From Leishmania mexicana MHOM/GT/2001/U1103 (lineage: Eukaryota > Euglenozoa > Kinetoplastea > Trypanosomatida > Trypanosomatidae), in the NCBI RefSeq assembly GCF_000234665.1, contig NC_018324.1, forward strand, positions 2,292,428-2,356,427: a DNA stretch of 64,000 nucleotides. Reading direction: 5' to 3'. Position numbers and translations under genes: made by a program. The notes under the pieces are model-generated. The model did not search any database and was not told where the DNA came from. It saw nothing but the letters and a program-made list of their open reading frames with translations. Shown here piece by piece: positions 10,498 to 20,713 of this stretch (the first letter of the stretch is position 1; every line of letters begins with the position of its first letter).

Positions 10498-11739
10498 CTA
10501 CCTTGGTTGCGCGTGGTACTCATCCATTAACTGGTTCACGTAGGCGCTCTTGAAACGTATTTTGAGCGCGGTCTTGAGCAGCTCTACAGGACGTTTCGAC
10601 TCCTGAATGCCCTTGAGTGCCAGCAGCAGCTCCGTATCCGTGTTCAGCGACAGCAACCGCCGCTCCTCGATCTTGAGCAGCGCCAGGGCGATGCGGTACA
10701 CCGGCTTCCACCCCTCGCAGAGAAACATGTCCCAGATGCGGGACACGAGACCAAAGTTGAAGTAGTATGTAAAGACAGTCATGAACCAGTGTACAGCGTA
10801 GAAACAAGGTGGAATAGGATGCCTGTCGTGCAGGTGGGCGTACAGTTTCGGCATCTTCTGGCGCATCAGCGCCTCGAAGACGTGAAAGGCGCATTGCAGA
10901 TGCGGGAAGCTAGGGGCGAAGACGGCTTTCATGTTGTACTTGGTGTTCTCCATGACAGCGACAAAGGCCCAAAATACGTCCTCCTCCTCCTCCACCTGGA
11001 GGATGAGGGTGGCAGCGAGGAAGCCCATGCCCTGGCAGTACCCCACGCCGGGGTTGTAGTTTGCGTAGGCGTGCAGGATGCGGCACAGCATCTGCTGCCC
11101 CTGGCCCGATTTCATGCTAAAGAGGCGGTTCGTCGGGAAGGTACGATCGAGGTCGCGCGCGATGACGTCTGCCAAGTCGTTCGAGTCGAGCGGCTGACTG
11201 TGGAGGCGCATATACTCCCCTGGGCAACGATCTTTCATTCCCCAACTCTGCAGCAGGTGCTGCCAGACAGTGCGCCGCTTCGGCTGCGGCACTCCGCGTC
11301 TGCAGTACCTCTTCAGTGTGTCCTGCTTCACGCTGGCCCAGTGGGTTATCATGTACTGCCACTTGTCCAGGTATGCGCGGCTGTAGCCGTTGTTGCGGCG
11401 CTCGTAGTCCTCCGCGGCCTTCTCCGCCTCCGTTACGAGAAAGCCGAACATGTCGTGGAATTCGTAGGCGGCGCGGCGGGGCGCGCTCAAGGGACACCTC
11501 GAGTGAGCGGCGGTGGCTTGGAAACAGTCTTTCTTCGAGGATGGGCCAGGGCTCGCGGATGTAGTGGGGCACTTCACCGCGCCATCGCGGCCCTCACGCC
11601 TGTCCTGCGAGACCGCCTGCTGGTTTTCCTCGCTGCTAGTGGCCACGGCGACACGGTTTACGCGCCCGGTGGTGGAGGTGATGGTTCCCGGCGATGAGCC
11701 GCGGCGGAGCTCTACTTCCTCGGCGTGAGGAAGGATCAT
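10498..11739 (-). CDS. TBC domain protein, putative Rab GTPase-activating protein (second of a tandem pair)
   Basis: 413 residues from the ATG at 11739. The N-terminal 100 residues are low complexity; a TBC domain follows. Signatures are the entry Trp motif in RRTVWQHLLQSWG, IARDLDRTFP with the arginine finger at residue 199, and VGYCQGMGFLAATL with the glutamine finger at residue 236, so both catalytic residues are present. It shares several blocks with its downstream neighbour (RTFPT, HAY..x..VGYxQGMGF, LxxIxDxFxxEGWK, RIALALLKxEE, LLALKGxQ), which suggests a tandem duplication. The longer frame starts at 11904 with hydrophobic, non-conserved-looking residues, and a pyrimidine tract and AG at 11805-11872 lie inside it, so the ATG at 11739 is preferred. 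Rab partner unknown. Confidence 0.88.
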   Translation of the reverse strand: MILPHAEEVELRRGSSPGTITSTTGRVNRVAVATSSEENQQAVSQDRREGRDGAVKCPTTSASPGPSSKKDCFQATAAHSRCPLSAPRRAAYEFHDMFGFLVTEAEKAAEDYERRNNGYSRAYLDKWQYMITHWASVKQDTLKRYCRRGVPQPKRRTVWQHLLQSWGMKDRCPGEYMRLHSQPLDSNDLADVIARDLDRTFPTNRLFSMKSGQGQQMLCRILHAYANYNPGVGYCQGMGFLAATLILQVEEEEDVFWAFVAVMENTKYNMKAVFAPSFPHLQCAFHVFEALMRQKMPKLYAHLHDRHPIPPCFYAVHWFMTVFTYYFNFGLVSRIWDMFLCEGWKPVYRIALALLKIEERRLLSLNTDTELLLALKGIQESKRPVELLKTALKIRFKSAYVNQLMDEYHAQPR

Positions 11740-11804
11740 GATGCTTCCCCCCACCACCGTTGTCGGAGAGACACCGGTGGTGGCGGCGAAAAGAGGGGTG
11801 GCGT

Positions 11805-11872
11805 CTTTGTGGGCCGTGATGACGGTGACGACGTGCGTAGGACGAAAAAGAGAGCGAAGGAAAAAGTCATGA
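11805..11872 (-). promoter_or_regulatory. Candidate trans-splicing signal for the second TBC gene
   Basis: The plus-strand purine tract at about 11849-11872 is a polypyrimidine tract on the sense strand. The next AG on the minus strand is at 11806-11805, about 66 bases before the ATG at 11739. Inferred from pattern only. Confidence 0.35.
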
Positions 11873-12061
11873 CAAAAAGAGTATTGGAAATAGATGCAGT
11901 GCACCCTGGCGGACAGACAAATGCGTCGTCACGTGAGTGCAGGAGGGGGGCGTGGGAAGGAGAGTGCAGGGGGGAGGGTGTCCGTGTCGTTGTGGAGCGA
12001 GGAAGAGGGAAGAGCGTGCACCACGAACAGATGTTTTAGCACATGATTCCGCGCGACAGAT

Positions 12062-12082
12062 GCGCCAGGTGAAACCTGGCGC
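12062..12082. repeat. Perfect inverted repeat (9-bp stem, 3-base loop)
   Basis: GCGCCAGGT and ACCTGGCGC flank a GAA loop, a perfect GC-rich hairpin in the spacer upstream of the second TBC gene. In RNA from either strand it would be stable. No known function. Confidence 0.7.
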
Positions 12083-13243
12083 GCCTCAATTGTGCCGAGG
12101 AAGCTCACAGAGTATCTTCGGTAGATGGTCCCACGTCAGGGTTGCCAACGACAAGAATCTGCGGTGAGCTGCGCACGTCGATCTCTGTGCTCCTTCGCAG
12201 AGGGTCTACTTGGCGCACAACAGGCTCCTTCTCACTATATACACAGCGGTCGTGCGGAAGACGGGAACAAAACCTCCCGAGAAAGACAAGGCACGTGGAT
12301 GAGAGGAGGAACGAGATGGGACGGAAACGGCTATGCGATAGCAAGAAATATACAAAAAAAAAGAAAAAGCGCAAAGCGGTGGTGGAGGGGAGGACGCAGT
12401 AGCGAGGGAGTCGAGCACGACCGGCCACCAATGAAACCGGCCCATTGCTCTCCCATCGAGAAGAGGGAGGTGACGAGGCAACAATGAGAAGCACTTCTTC
12501 AGAGGAAACACCGAAGAGTGCGAAAACACAGAGCAGAGACGCAGAGCATAGGCCTCCGAGACCGGCGTTGGCTGAGCAGGCGTGTACTGGAAACAGGTGG
12601 GTTTGGCATCGCGTGGAAAGGACACGACCCCGATGGCAGAGCAGGTTGTGGGGCGCACACATTACAAGCAGGCATCCGATACTGGAAAAGAAAAACCAAT
12701 CGATAAGCTCCACCGTGGAACCCCACGAAAGCGAAACCCGCGTAAAGTTCTACGAGCTTCACGCTCCATGAACGCCTCACAGAATGCCGGCGGCCTCTAC
12801 ATGCATCTGAGGGCACTTGCGATACCTCACCGTGAAGTGGACGCGCATTCTTCACGGAGTGACCTTCGACCGCTTCCTTGTACACGGAGAAGAAGTCGTA
12901 GCGGGTGTAATCGTACGATCAGTACTGCTGATCGCACCATGATGATTAGCATCGTCGCGATAAAGCGAACTCATTTTTTCGCCAGCATAAAATGGGGACA
13001 GCTCAGGTAGGCCGTGCTTCACCGGGGAGGGAGATGGTGACACAAGGCGATTTCGTATATGCGCTCCATCACCACCTCACTGCAGAACAAAGGGATTATC
13101 TGTACTACCAGTGACCTCTCTGTCAGATGCGGTAGCGGGGTCACGACCGGAGGAGAATGTCACGGCCGGCGTGCAGGAAGTCCAGAAAAGCTCATTCACC
13201 ATAGACGGACTGAACAAGGTAGGGCGCCGCTTCATATTTCTGT

Positions 13244-13246
<3 letters not shown>

Positions 13247-13280
<34 letters not shown>
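13247..13280. repeat. (TG)17 dinucleotide repeat
   Basis: An uninterrupted TG tract of 34 bases, read as CA repeats on the transcribed-sense strand. Such microsatellites are common in trypanosomatid spacers and vary in length between strains. Confidence 0.95.
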
Positions 13281-13281
<1 letters not shown>

Positions 13282-14338
13282 AACGTGCTGCTGGAGCCCC
13301 CAGAAAACAGCCCTTTCACAGCACCTGGGCCATCGATAGGACTGGTGAGCAGCGAGAACGAACGACAGAGCCGACGAAAGGCGCTCAAGATGAAGAAGCC
13401 GCATAGAAAAAGAAGCAGTGAAGCGTTACGTTCAGGGCAGATGACACCGGCGCAGGGGAGGGTCGTAGCTGAGGCCATAAAAGCCCAAGGCGCAGCCCGC
13501 AAGAGAGAAACCAGCGAAGAGAAAAGACATGACGTTGCACAGGAGATAATGGCCGATCTCTTCCGCGCTGCGTTCGTTTGTCTTCTCGTGAGGTGGACGC
13601 TGTTTCACTCGCTGTTTCGTTTTCGTTGAGTAGACAAGTGAAGTGACTTAGCACCCGCTTCAGCACATGGCAAGGGGCGAGACGACGACATCACTGCATG
13701 TAGGGAAGAAGGGATCGAGAGACAGGGTGCATGGTCCCTCCCTCTCTCTCACCCTCTCTCCCTCACGCTCGCTCTCTGCCTGTGTCTGGGGGTGTACAAC
13801 TGTGAAACGCTTGACAGCGAAGGGCGCATGAATGTATGTGTGTATATACATACAGGTGCTCACTCGAATCGGCATAGCTCATCGATCACCTTTCCCATAC
13901 GCGCTTGCATCGCAAGACTCCGCCGCCCCCAGGGGCGGGCGGGGGGTCCTCAAAAATGCCGGGTCGACAACCAAACACATGCACACACAGACGTGGTGTA
14001 AAACGCGCCTTTAAAGAAAAACTCTGTAACAAAAAGGACGAAGGGAGCGGCGCCATGACGCCGAGCTCTCCCTCCCGCGCCAAAACTTCACGTTTGAAGA
14101 CGAGGTGAAGAAAGACAAAGGAGAGAGGACGGCAGCCTAGCTCGCTCGTTCGGTTCGACAGGCAGTCACCAGCATGCCCTTTCCCCACTCACTCCATGCC
14201 AAACGAAGGGGCAGGCTGGCAACGGGACGGGGATGGCCGCAAGGAAGTGATGTTGCCCGCCACAACAACAGTCGGTGCTACTGAAGACGGGTGGAGAGGC
14301 ACTGTTCGTTTCGTCTTCCGACTTTCCTTGCCCCTCTC

Positions 14339-15937
14339 TTACCAAGCACTGCTGTTTATCCACCAGTTCGCGGTCTTGCCCTGTAACTCCTGCCGCAGAT
14401 CGTCTTCCATGCGGCCGCTGACGATGCCGTAGGTACGCTTCAGATTGTCTATCTTCGTCTTGACGAGGTTCTTTACGACACCCTTGGACAGGTGGCCCTC
14501 GCTCACCAGCCACGGCGCGGTGTGGCGCACCATATTAAAGTCCGGGTTCAGGTTCATGATGAAGGACTCCAGCACGAGGACGGCGAAGAGAAGCGACACA
14601 TAGGCGGGGTCCATCTGCACATTGTTCTGACGAATGCTCTCGAAAACGGATTGCAGAATGTTTGTGACAGCGTTCTCGTCGTTGCGCGTAGGGCGGAAGT
14701 GCTTGAAGAGATCAGCCAAGTCGCGGCGGAAGAGGTCCGCGTTAGCGTGCGGCTGGCTGTCGGACATGGCGAGAAGACTGTCCGCGCACTGGTTAGAATT
14801 CCAGCGCACAAACGATTCCATCAAATCGTGCGTGACCGCGCCCTCGTGCTCGGTAAGTTGCTGGCACAGTCCGACGTCGATCATGGTGACCGTGGGCTCG
14901 TGCGGGTCGCTCGTGCAGTCGATGAGGATGTTGCCTGGGTGCATATCACCGTGGATAAAGTTGTCGCGCAGGAGCATTTTGCACCACGTGTTGAGGCCCT
15001 TGTTCGCCAACACATCGCGAGCGTGCGGCGGCAGCGACGCGAGAAACTCCGGGTTTGCCGGCTTACCTTCGCAGAAGGTCTCCACCAGCATCCGCTGCGT
15101 CGACATGAGCGGCTCAGGGAACTCTACGTAGCGCTCCGACTTGAAGTTTTCGCGGAACCGCTCAAGGTTTTGCGCCTCCATGCGGAAGTCCAGCTGCGCC
15201 GCCAAGTGAGTCGTGAAGGCCAAAGAGAGCGACGGGAGGCGGTAGCGGGCAAGGCTGGGGAACCACGCGTCCACCTTCTTGGCCAAATTATCGAGAATGG
15301 CGAAGTCCAGCACAATCGTTTCAATGATGTCCGGGTGCATCACCTTGACGACAACTTTGCGGTTTGAATTCTTGAGCTTCGCGAGATGCACCTGGCCAAT
15401 GGAGCCAGAGCCGACCGTCTCACGCTGCACGGACTCGAAGATCGTGAGCGGGTCGCACTTCAGCTCCTCACCCAAGATGCGCAGCGTGTCCTCGTACGAA
15501 TGCACGTCGACCTCATTGTACAAGCGTTTGAAGATGTTGCGGAATTCAGGGGCGAACAGGTCCTCGCGTGTACAGCTCCACTGGCCAATTTTCACAAAGA
15601 CGGGGCCGGCGCGCTGCACCGCCGCCAGCAACATCTCCAGCCACCGATCATACCACTCCTTACGCAGCGACATGATGAAGTACAGAGCCGCCACAGGAAT
15701 GAAGATGAGAGCCAGATCCACCAAGCGCCAGCACACGGCGATGCGCGACGGGCGCGACACCACGCGGCCCTCCAAGATGAGGTTGCCATTCGCGTCCACG
15801 AGGGGCTTTAGCACTCGGGGCGGCGGACGAGTGCGTTGCCGATATTGGACATACCCGGAAAGACCCCCCACACTTATGGTAGGGATACCAACCACTGCCA
15901 ACATCACCTTGCGCACCTTACCGCGCAACAGCTTCAT
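14339..15937 (-). CDS. ABC1/UbiB family atypical kinase, ADCK2 (Cqd1)-like
   Basis: 532 residues; the family acts at the inner mitochondrial membrane and is tied to coenzyme Q and lipid homeostasis. Family motifs are in order: FVKIGQWSCTREDLF with the KxGQ signature at 116-119, the modified P-loop GSGSIGQVH at 176-184, the VKVMHP lysine at 198, the catalytic-loop equivalent HGDMHPGNIL at 329-338 and the metal-binding IDVGL (D354). Hydrophobic segments at about 11-32 and 73-91 fit a mitochondrial inner-membrane anchor. Trp after KIGQ with TRxDLF, and a GSG rather than AAA loop, look like the ADCK2/yeast Cqd1 branch rather than COQ8; that assignment is an inference from remembered sequences. 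All key residues are intact. Start is the first ATG of the frame. Confidence 0.88.
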   Translation of the reverse strand: MKLLRGKVRKVMLAVVGIPTISVGGLSGYVQYRQRTRPPPRVLKPLVDANGNLILEGRVVSRPSRIAVCWRLVDLALIFIPVAALYFIMSLRKEWYDRWLEMLLAAVQRAGPVFVKIGQWSCTREDLFAPEFRNIFKRLYNEVDVHSYEDTLRILGEELKCDPLTIFESVQRETVGSGSIGQVHLAKLKNSNRKVVVKVMHPDIIETIVLDFAILDNLAKKVDAWFPSLARYRLPSLSLAFTTHLAAQLDFRMEAQNLERFRENFKSERYVEFPEPLMSTQRMLVETFCEGKPANPEFLASLPPHARDVLANKGLNTWCKMLLRDNFIHGDMHPGNILIDCTSDPHEPTVTMIDVGLCQQLTEHEGAVTHDLMESFVRWNSNQCADSLLAMSDSQPHANADLFRRDLADLFKHFRPTRNDENAVTNILQSVFESIRQNNVQMDPAYVSLLFAVLVLESFIMNLNPDFNMVRHTAPWLVSEGHLSKGVVKNLVKTKIDNLKRTYGIVSGRMEDDLRQELQGKTANWWINSSAW

Positions 15938-18900
15938 CGTTATGATGCGACTCGATGGAAAGATCGCAAGATAGTAAATATGCGGTTCATAGAGAAACGG
16001 GCTGCCGCATGTATCGTGAAACGAAGAGTGCAGCGCCTACACGTCTCCGTTGGTGGAAAAACACGTTGCAGCAAAATGGAGGGTGAGGAAGGAAACCCGA
16101 AAAGGCACAACAACGGGAGGGCAGCTGAGAACCCAGCTCTCCCTTCGTCGATTCGGTTCCACACACGTGTGCACCCGTGGCGCGGCTGAGTGACCACACA
16201 CGAGAAGTGTGAATGCGCAAAGACTGTAAGGACAACGGCGTAGAGCAGAGATGAGGCACGGAAGCAAGTACAAGAGACATTTCTTTTTTCTTCTTTCTAC
16301 TTTCAACATCTGTCCATTCTCCGCCATACAGCATGCGTGAAACGTCGTTCTACACAGATAGACACACGGCACCGGCCTGCCTCACAGGCGTGGGCTTCCG
16401 TGTTGCCAAGCAGCGCTAGACGCGCGCGCTACAGAAACGCGCCAACTCAGTCGTCGGAAAGCACGGCCCCTGCCCCAAACACCACTCACCCATCCGCCTC
16501 GCAGCCGCGCCTATTACACCGGTCGCCACCCCGTGCATCCCCCTCGGGGTAGCACTGAGGCTCCTCCATACCAGTATGCGGTCTGAGGGCCGGGTGGAAT
16601 ACGTGCGAGTCGCACTGGCACGCTGCCTAATCATATGGATGGCACAGACACGCTTACACTGTTGCAGATCGCTCCAGCGCACAGCACCACCCAGGACCTA
16701 ACCGCCGACATCAACAGTCATGCATCGCTCTGATTCCCCTACTCTGTGTGGGTGAGCGGGGACGTTGAGGTGTCACGCCTCGTGAAGTGTCCCCTCCGCC
16801 CATCAAGAGGGTGGTTGGCGTTGTCGCAGTTTTTTCATTGTTGTTGCTCTCGTTGTTTCCACAACGCATGCTTCACACGCACGGAAAGCTGAGATATGAA
16901 AAAGTCATCCGTTGCGTCGGCATGCTCGAGTGCACACAAAAGGGAGAGGGCACCGATCACACTGAATGTCGGCATGGTCCAAGAACACGTCGTCTGTGCA
17001 TGTGCGTCCGCGCGCTAGCTGAAGAATATCGTAGGCGGAAACGGAGAAGCTAACGTCGAGCCCCTCACCCCCAACAAAAAATGTGCTACAAAGACGTCCA
17101 TGACCCATTGGCTTTCACTTCCCGCACACAGCGAGGCAGAATGGAGAAGGTGTGATCGTCGTGAGGGCAGTGGGATACGTGTACACGGTGCGGCACGCAG
17201 CTGGCCAAACCAAAGAGGTGGTTGTAGCGAACAAGGAAAAGAAAATGCGGGGGGGGGATAAGGCGAAAGAGGAGCACTTGAGAAGCGCGTGCTTGCCACG
17301 GTAGTGATAGAGCACATGCACGTTACACCAGAATCGCTGCGTGACTGAGCGGGCCCGTTCTTTCTCCAGCGAGGACTGTGTAAGTGGAAGGAGTGGAGAA
17401 CGGAGGCGCCGCAGGAGAGGAGTGTGTCAACACCATTGTCAGTCGGCCACACTGCTCACACAGGAGCCACCAGTCCATCGCCTCGACACCACCGAAAGCT
17501 CATGCGCGTCCATTCAAGAGAGGGCCGAGTATGGCCTGCCTTCTCTCGGTCGCGGCTGGTGACACGTTGGCGCCTTCTTTTTCCGTTCCGTTCGCTGCCT
17601 CCATTCGCCGTGTGCGCGCACGTTAGGGTGCCGGCGATGGTGATCTGTGTAAAGACGAGTAGTGGGCAAGGAGACGCATGGGTATGAAGGACGAAGTGAA
17701 AAGCATGACATTGTATTCCCAGCGAGCGACACCCCTTACTCAGCCATGCAGCATCCACCCATCACCACGACCACTTCCCGCGGGGGGGAGGAGGTGGGGA
17801 GCCGACCACCGCCCGCCACTCTCGTCAACGTCGTCAACACAATTGCGTGCGACATCGAAACAACAGACATCTATGCGCCCCCCCCCCACGCACACACGCA
17901 CAAGCGCGAAGGCAAACAACAACACGAGCAAACGGCAGAGAACTGACAACAACAAAAGGTGGAAAGAGGAAAGGGACAGCGCAACACACACACACACATG
18001 AACAAGCGAAGAGAACACAGACAAAACAGAACGCAGATAACAGCGAAAATAAATGAACAAAAAAACGCGACGAGACTCAGCGCACGCAGCGGGCAGAATT
18101 ATTAGTGCACACAGGCAGCCACAACCAGAGATGGAGGAGCCCGCCGACCATGACGACCCCACCACCCTCCTCTCTCCCCAACGCGCAACTCCGAAAAAAA
18201 AAACAAAATGAGAGGGGAAACAGCTACAGAGACGGGACAGAGCCGAAAGGGGGGAAGAGGCCGACAACAACAACACGGACAACAATGATAACTTCAACAA
18301 CAGAACGGCAACATTCAGCGACCATTAAATCAAGCAAAGCATGCTCGACGAGCTCTCTGATCACGCATGCAAACACACACGCGTGTTGCCTCCGAGAAGG
18401 ACGCACGGATGCCCGTGAGTTAGACCGCAAAACACACACAGATGGCGCACAGCCCAACACAGCCCCTTCGCCCCGACCCCCAATCATCAGAACAGGCACG
18501 CACACATGGCGAGCTCACTTCACAAGAAGAACGAAACGCGACAAAGTTGGAAAACGAAAGACCTCTCTGAAGACAGGCGCTGTCCACACACGTTACACGG
18601 ACGCATACCCGTAGAGAAGGAGGGGAGGCGAAACTCTTCCACGGCGAGAAAAAGAGACGCCTGCACGATGATCCCCCGCTGCGCGTGCGCCTCGCGAAAG
18701 AAAGCGAGGAAGTCGGGGAAGAGTAATGGGGAGAGGCAGGGCGTCGTGCCCCCCAACGTGTGTGTGCACCCGTCTGGGAGGGAAGAGAAAGAGAGATCTT
18801 GCGTCAGACGCTGTAATGGCAGGCGTCTTCTCACGGAGCGGATACATAGCTGCATTTCGCTCGCGTTCCTGTGGCCCACGTCGGCTTGCCTTGCCACCCA

Positions 18901-19039
18901 GCGCAAGTGGTCGGTCTCACGTCTTGTAAGGGAGGGGGGGGTTGGAGGCATAAACGTAAAAAGGAAGCGCAGCGGCAAGAGTTCGCGCCACAAGCACGCA
19001 CCGCTCCGTAGAAGACGGCCTCATGAGACCCACTTACCC
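15938..19039. other. Long intergenic region between ABC1 kinase and CNOT10
   Basis: 3.1 kb with no convincing gene on either strand. It holds T-rich plus sequence at 16278-16303, a G9 run near 17250-17258, a C8 run near 17879-17887, CA repeats at about 17981-17998, an A-run near 18197-18206 and a G-run near 18938-18946. Open frames encode Ser/Leu/Cys or Thr/Arg/Asn-rich peptides typical of non-coding low-complexity DNA. A degenerate retroposon (SIDER type) could be present in the 3' UTR but I cannot identify one by eye. Confidence 0.5.
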
Positions 19040-20713
19040 TTAGATGCTCCATGTAATCTTGAGCATCCACTCAGCGGCCTTCTCTTGGTTGCCCTGCGCC
19101 AGTTCAAGGAAGACTTCCAAGATGCAGTACGCGAACATCGTGTCGCGCTCTGGCGTGTACTCTGCGGTGCCGGCCGGAGCCGCTTCGTAGATCTTGCGCA
19201 GCAGCGATTCCATGATCGAGTGCGCTTGGTTCCACGAACCTGTCAGGATGTGCGAGATGGTCAAGTTCACGAAGAGTGCCTCTACCCGGCTACGCTGCGC
19301 CGCGTCGAGCGGGTCGCTGCTGGACCCCGTGACCAGGGACGACAACGATGCCCGACGAAGAATCTTCATTGCCCGATCCTGGTCGTTGAGGTGCACGAGG
19401 GCCTCCACTACGTAGATGAGCAGTGTGGCATGTAAGTTTGACGGCAGTGGATGGCGTTCATGGGCATTCAGCAGCTCCTGGCCGGCTTCTGCCGCCGCCA
19501 TGTAGTTGCGGCGGCTCAGCTCGAGGGCCACCCAATACAGCATGGCGTACTGCAGAAGGGCCTCTTCGTGGGGAAACGCCTCCACCACGCTACTGAAGGT
19601 GTGGCCCTTGGGTACTAGCAGGAACAGAGCATTCTGCACGGCCGCCGACGCAATCTGCTCAAGGGCTGCCTTCTCCGTCGGCTCTCTCGATGACTCGAGA
19701 GCCGCGGGCCCAGGCACGCTCGTCGCACATGGCAGCAGCATAAACTCGAAGTTCGAGTACACCTTGCCGCTCTGCAGCATCGCGCCGAATGTGTTCTGCT
19801 GTCGCTCGTAGTCAGCGCGGCGCTGCTTGCGGGCTTCCTGCTGCACACACGACACTGCCGCCTCCGCGCAGCGCACCCAGAAGACCGAAGATGCTTTCAT
19901 CGAGTCCTGCACCGCAAAGAACTCATGTAGCGCGCCTTCGTAGTCCTCCCGCAGCAGTGCGCACAGCCCGACGTTGTACTGAATCGGACGAAGGATATGC
20001 TGCCCCGCTGGCTTCGACGCAGCCGTCTTCTCCGCCTTGGCGAAGCACAGACTCGCCACATTAAGCTTGTCCTCCAAGAGGGATAAGACGCCTAGGTTGT
20101 TGAGATAGACCGCCTGCTTCGCCTGATCGTTTTCCGCGTCCGCGAAGACATCATGGAGTCCGCTGGAGTCGGCAAAGGCTGTCTCCACCAACTTCATCAA
20201 CTCCGGCACCACACGCAGCTTTTCCATGCTGGACGTGAGCACGCTCTGCACTAGCTCCTCGTCGTGCCGGCTGGACATGCGGCTTGTGGTCTTGCGCACT
20301 GGCTTCGTGAGGGTGTGGAACAGGCAGAGGCTGTACACCAAGGTCGACAAGGCTATGTCCTGCGCGTTCTCTAGAATGCGGCGCAGCAGCAGCATTGCCT
20401 CATGCGCTTGACCGCTGCGGGCGTAGAGGACGGCCTGGTTGTAGACCGCCGTCTCGTGGCCCTCGTACTGTAGCATCAGGCCAGGTGCCTTGATGTTAGG
20501 GTCCTCGCCGGTGCCCTCGGCGCTGGCGCGCAGAGCAGCCAAAGCCTGCTCACTCGTCAGCTGGTGCTGCAGGTAGCGGGCAATCACTAAGTTGTGCTGC
20601 ACCTTCATGTCCTCCTGCGGCATTCCTCGCAGCACCTTCTCCGCCTCGGCATAGTTGCCTGCACAGAACGCCGCCTTGGCGTCGGCTAGCTGCTTCTTGA
20701 GCGCCTCGGTCAT
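19040..20713 (-). CDS. NOT10: CCR4-NOT complex subunit 10 (CNOT10), TPR protein
   Basis: 557 residues from the ATG at 20713. CNOT10 is a scaffold subunit of the CAF1/NOT deadenylase that shortens mRNA poly(A) tails; trypanosomes rely on it to hold CAF1 in the complex. The protein is nearly all helical TPR repeats: about 1-35, 86-118 (ETAVYNQAVLYARSGQAHEA), 200-232 (YLNNLGVLSLLEDKLNVASL) and 243-292. The block from QYNVGLCALLREDYEGALHE to SSVFWVRCAEAAVSC matches the CNOT10 family pattern in which a TPR is followed by a phrase like LWLRLAECCI. The longer frame to 20893 begins with a polyproline stretch and a strong pyrimidine tract lies inside it, so the ATG at 20713 is preferred. Assignment rests on motif recall. 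Confidence 0.8.
   Translation of the reverse strand: MTEALKKQLADAKAAFCAGNYAEAEKVLRGMPQEDMKVQHNLVIARYLQHQLTSEQALAALRASAEGTGEDPNIKAPGLMLQYEGHETAVYNQAVLYARSGQAHEAMLLLRRILENAQDIALSTLVYSLCLFHTLTKPVRKTTSRMSSRHDEELVQSVLTSSMEKLRVVPELMKLVETAFADSSGLHDVFADAENDQAKQAVYLNNLGVLSLLEDKLNVASLCFAKAEKTAASKPAGQHILRPIQYNVGLCALLREDYEGALHEFFAVQDSMKASSVFWVRCAEAAVSCVQQEARKQRRADYERQQNTFGAMLQSGKVYSNFEFMLLPCATSVPGPAALESSREPTEKAALEQIASAAVQNALFLLVPKGHTFSSVVEAFPHEEALLQYAMLYWVALELSRRNYMAAAEAGQELLNAHERHPLPSNLHATLLIYVVEALVHLNDQDRAMKILRRASLSSLVTGSSSDPLDAAQRSRVEALFVNLTISHILTGSWNQAHSIMESLLRKIYEAAPAGTAEYTPERDTMFAYCILEVFLELAQGNQEKAAEWMLKITWSI

Larger units (their letters stand above)
11740..14338. other. Intergenic region between TBC gene and ABC1 kinase
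   Basis: No gene supported in 2.6 kb. It holds a perfect 9-bp hairpin at 12062-12082, an A-rich run at 12352-12368, a (TG)17 tract at 13247-13280 and CT-rich plus-strand sequence near 13738-13785. Confidence 0.55.

Noticed and set aside
12105..12713. 202-residue minus-strand frame
   Set aside because: Hydrophobic/Ser/Arg low-complexity spacer translation with poly-Phe; no conserved-looking segment.
17981..17998. CA repeats considered as a CRISPR-like or satellite array
   Set aside because: Simple dinucleotide repeat without spacers or larger unit.
18506..19435. 309-residue plus-strand frame reaching into CNOT10
   Set aside because: Its second half is the antisense shadow of CNOT10 and its first half is Arg/Lys-rich spacer translation.
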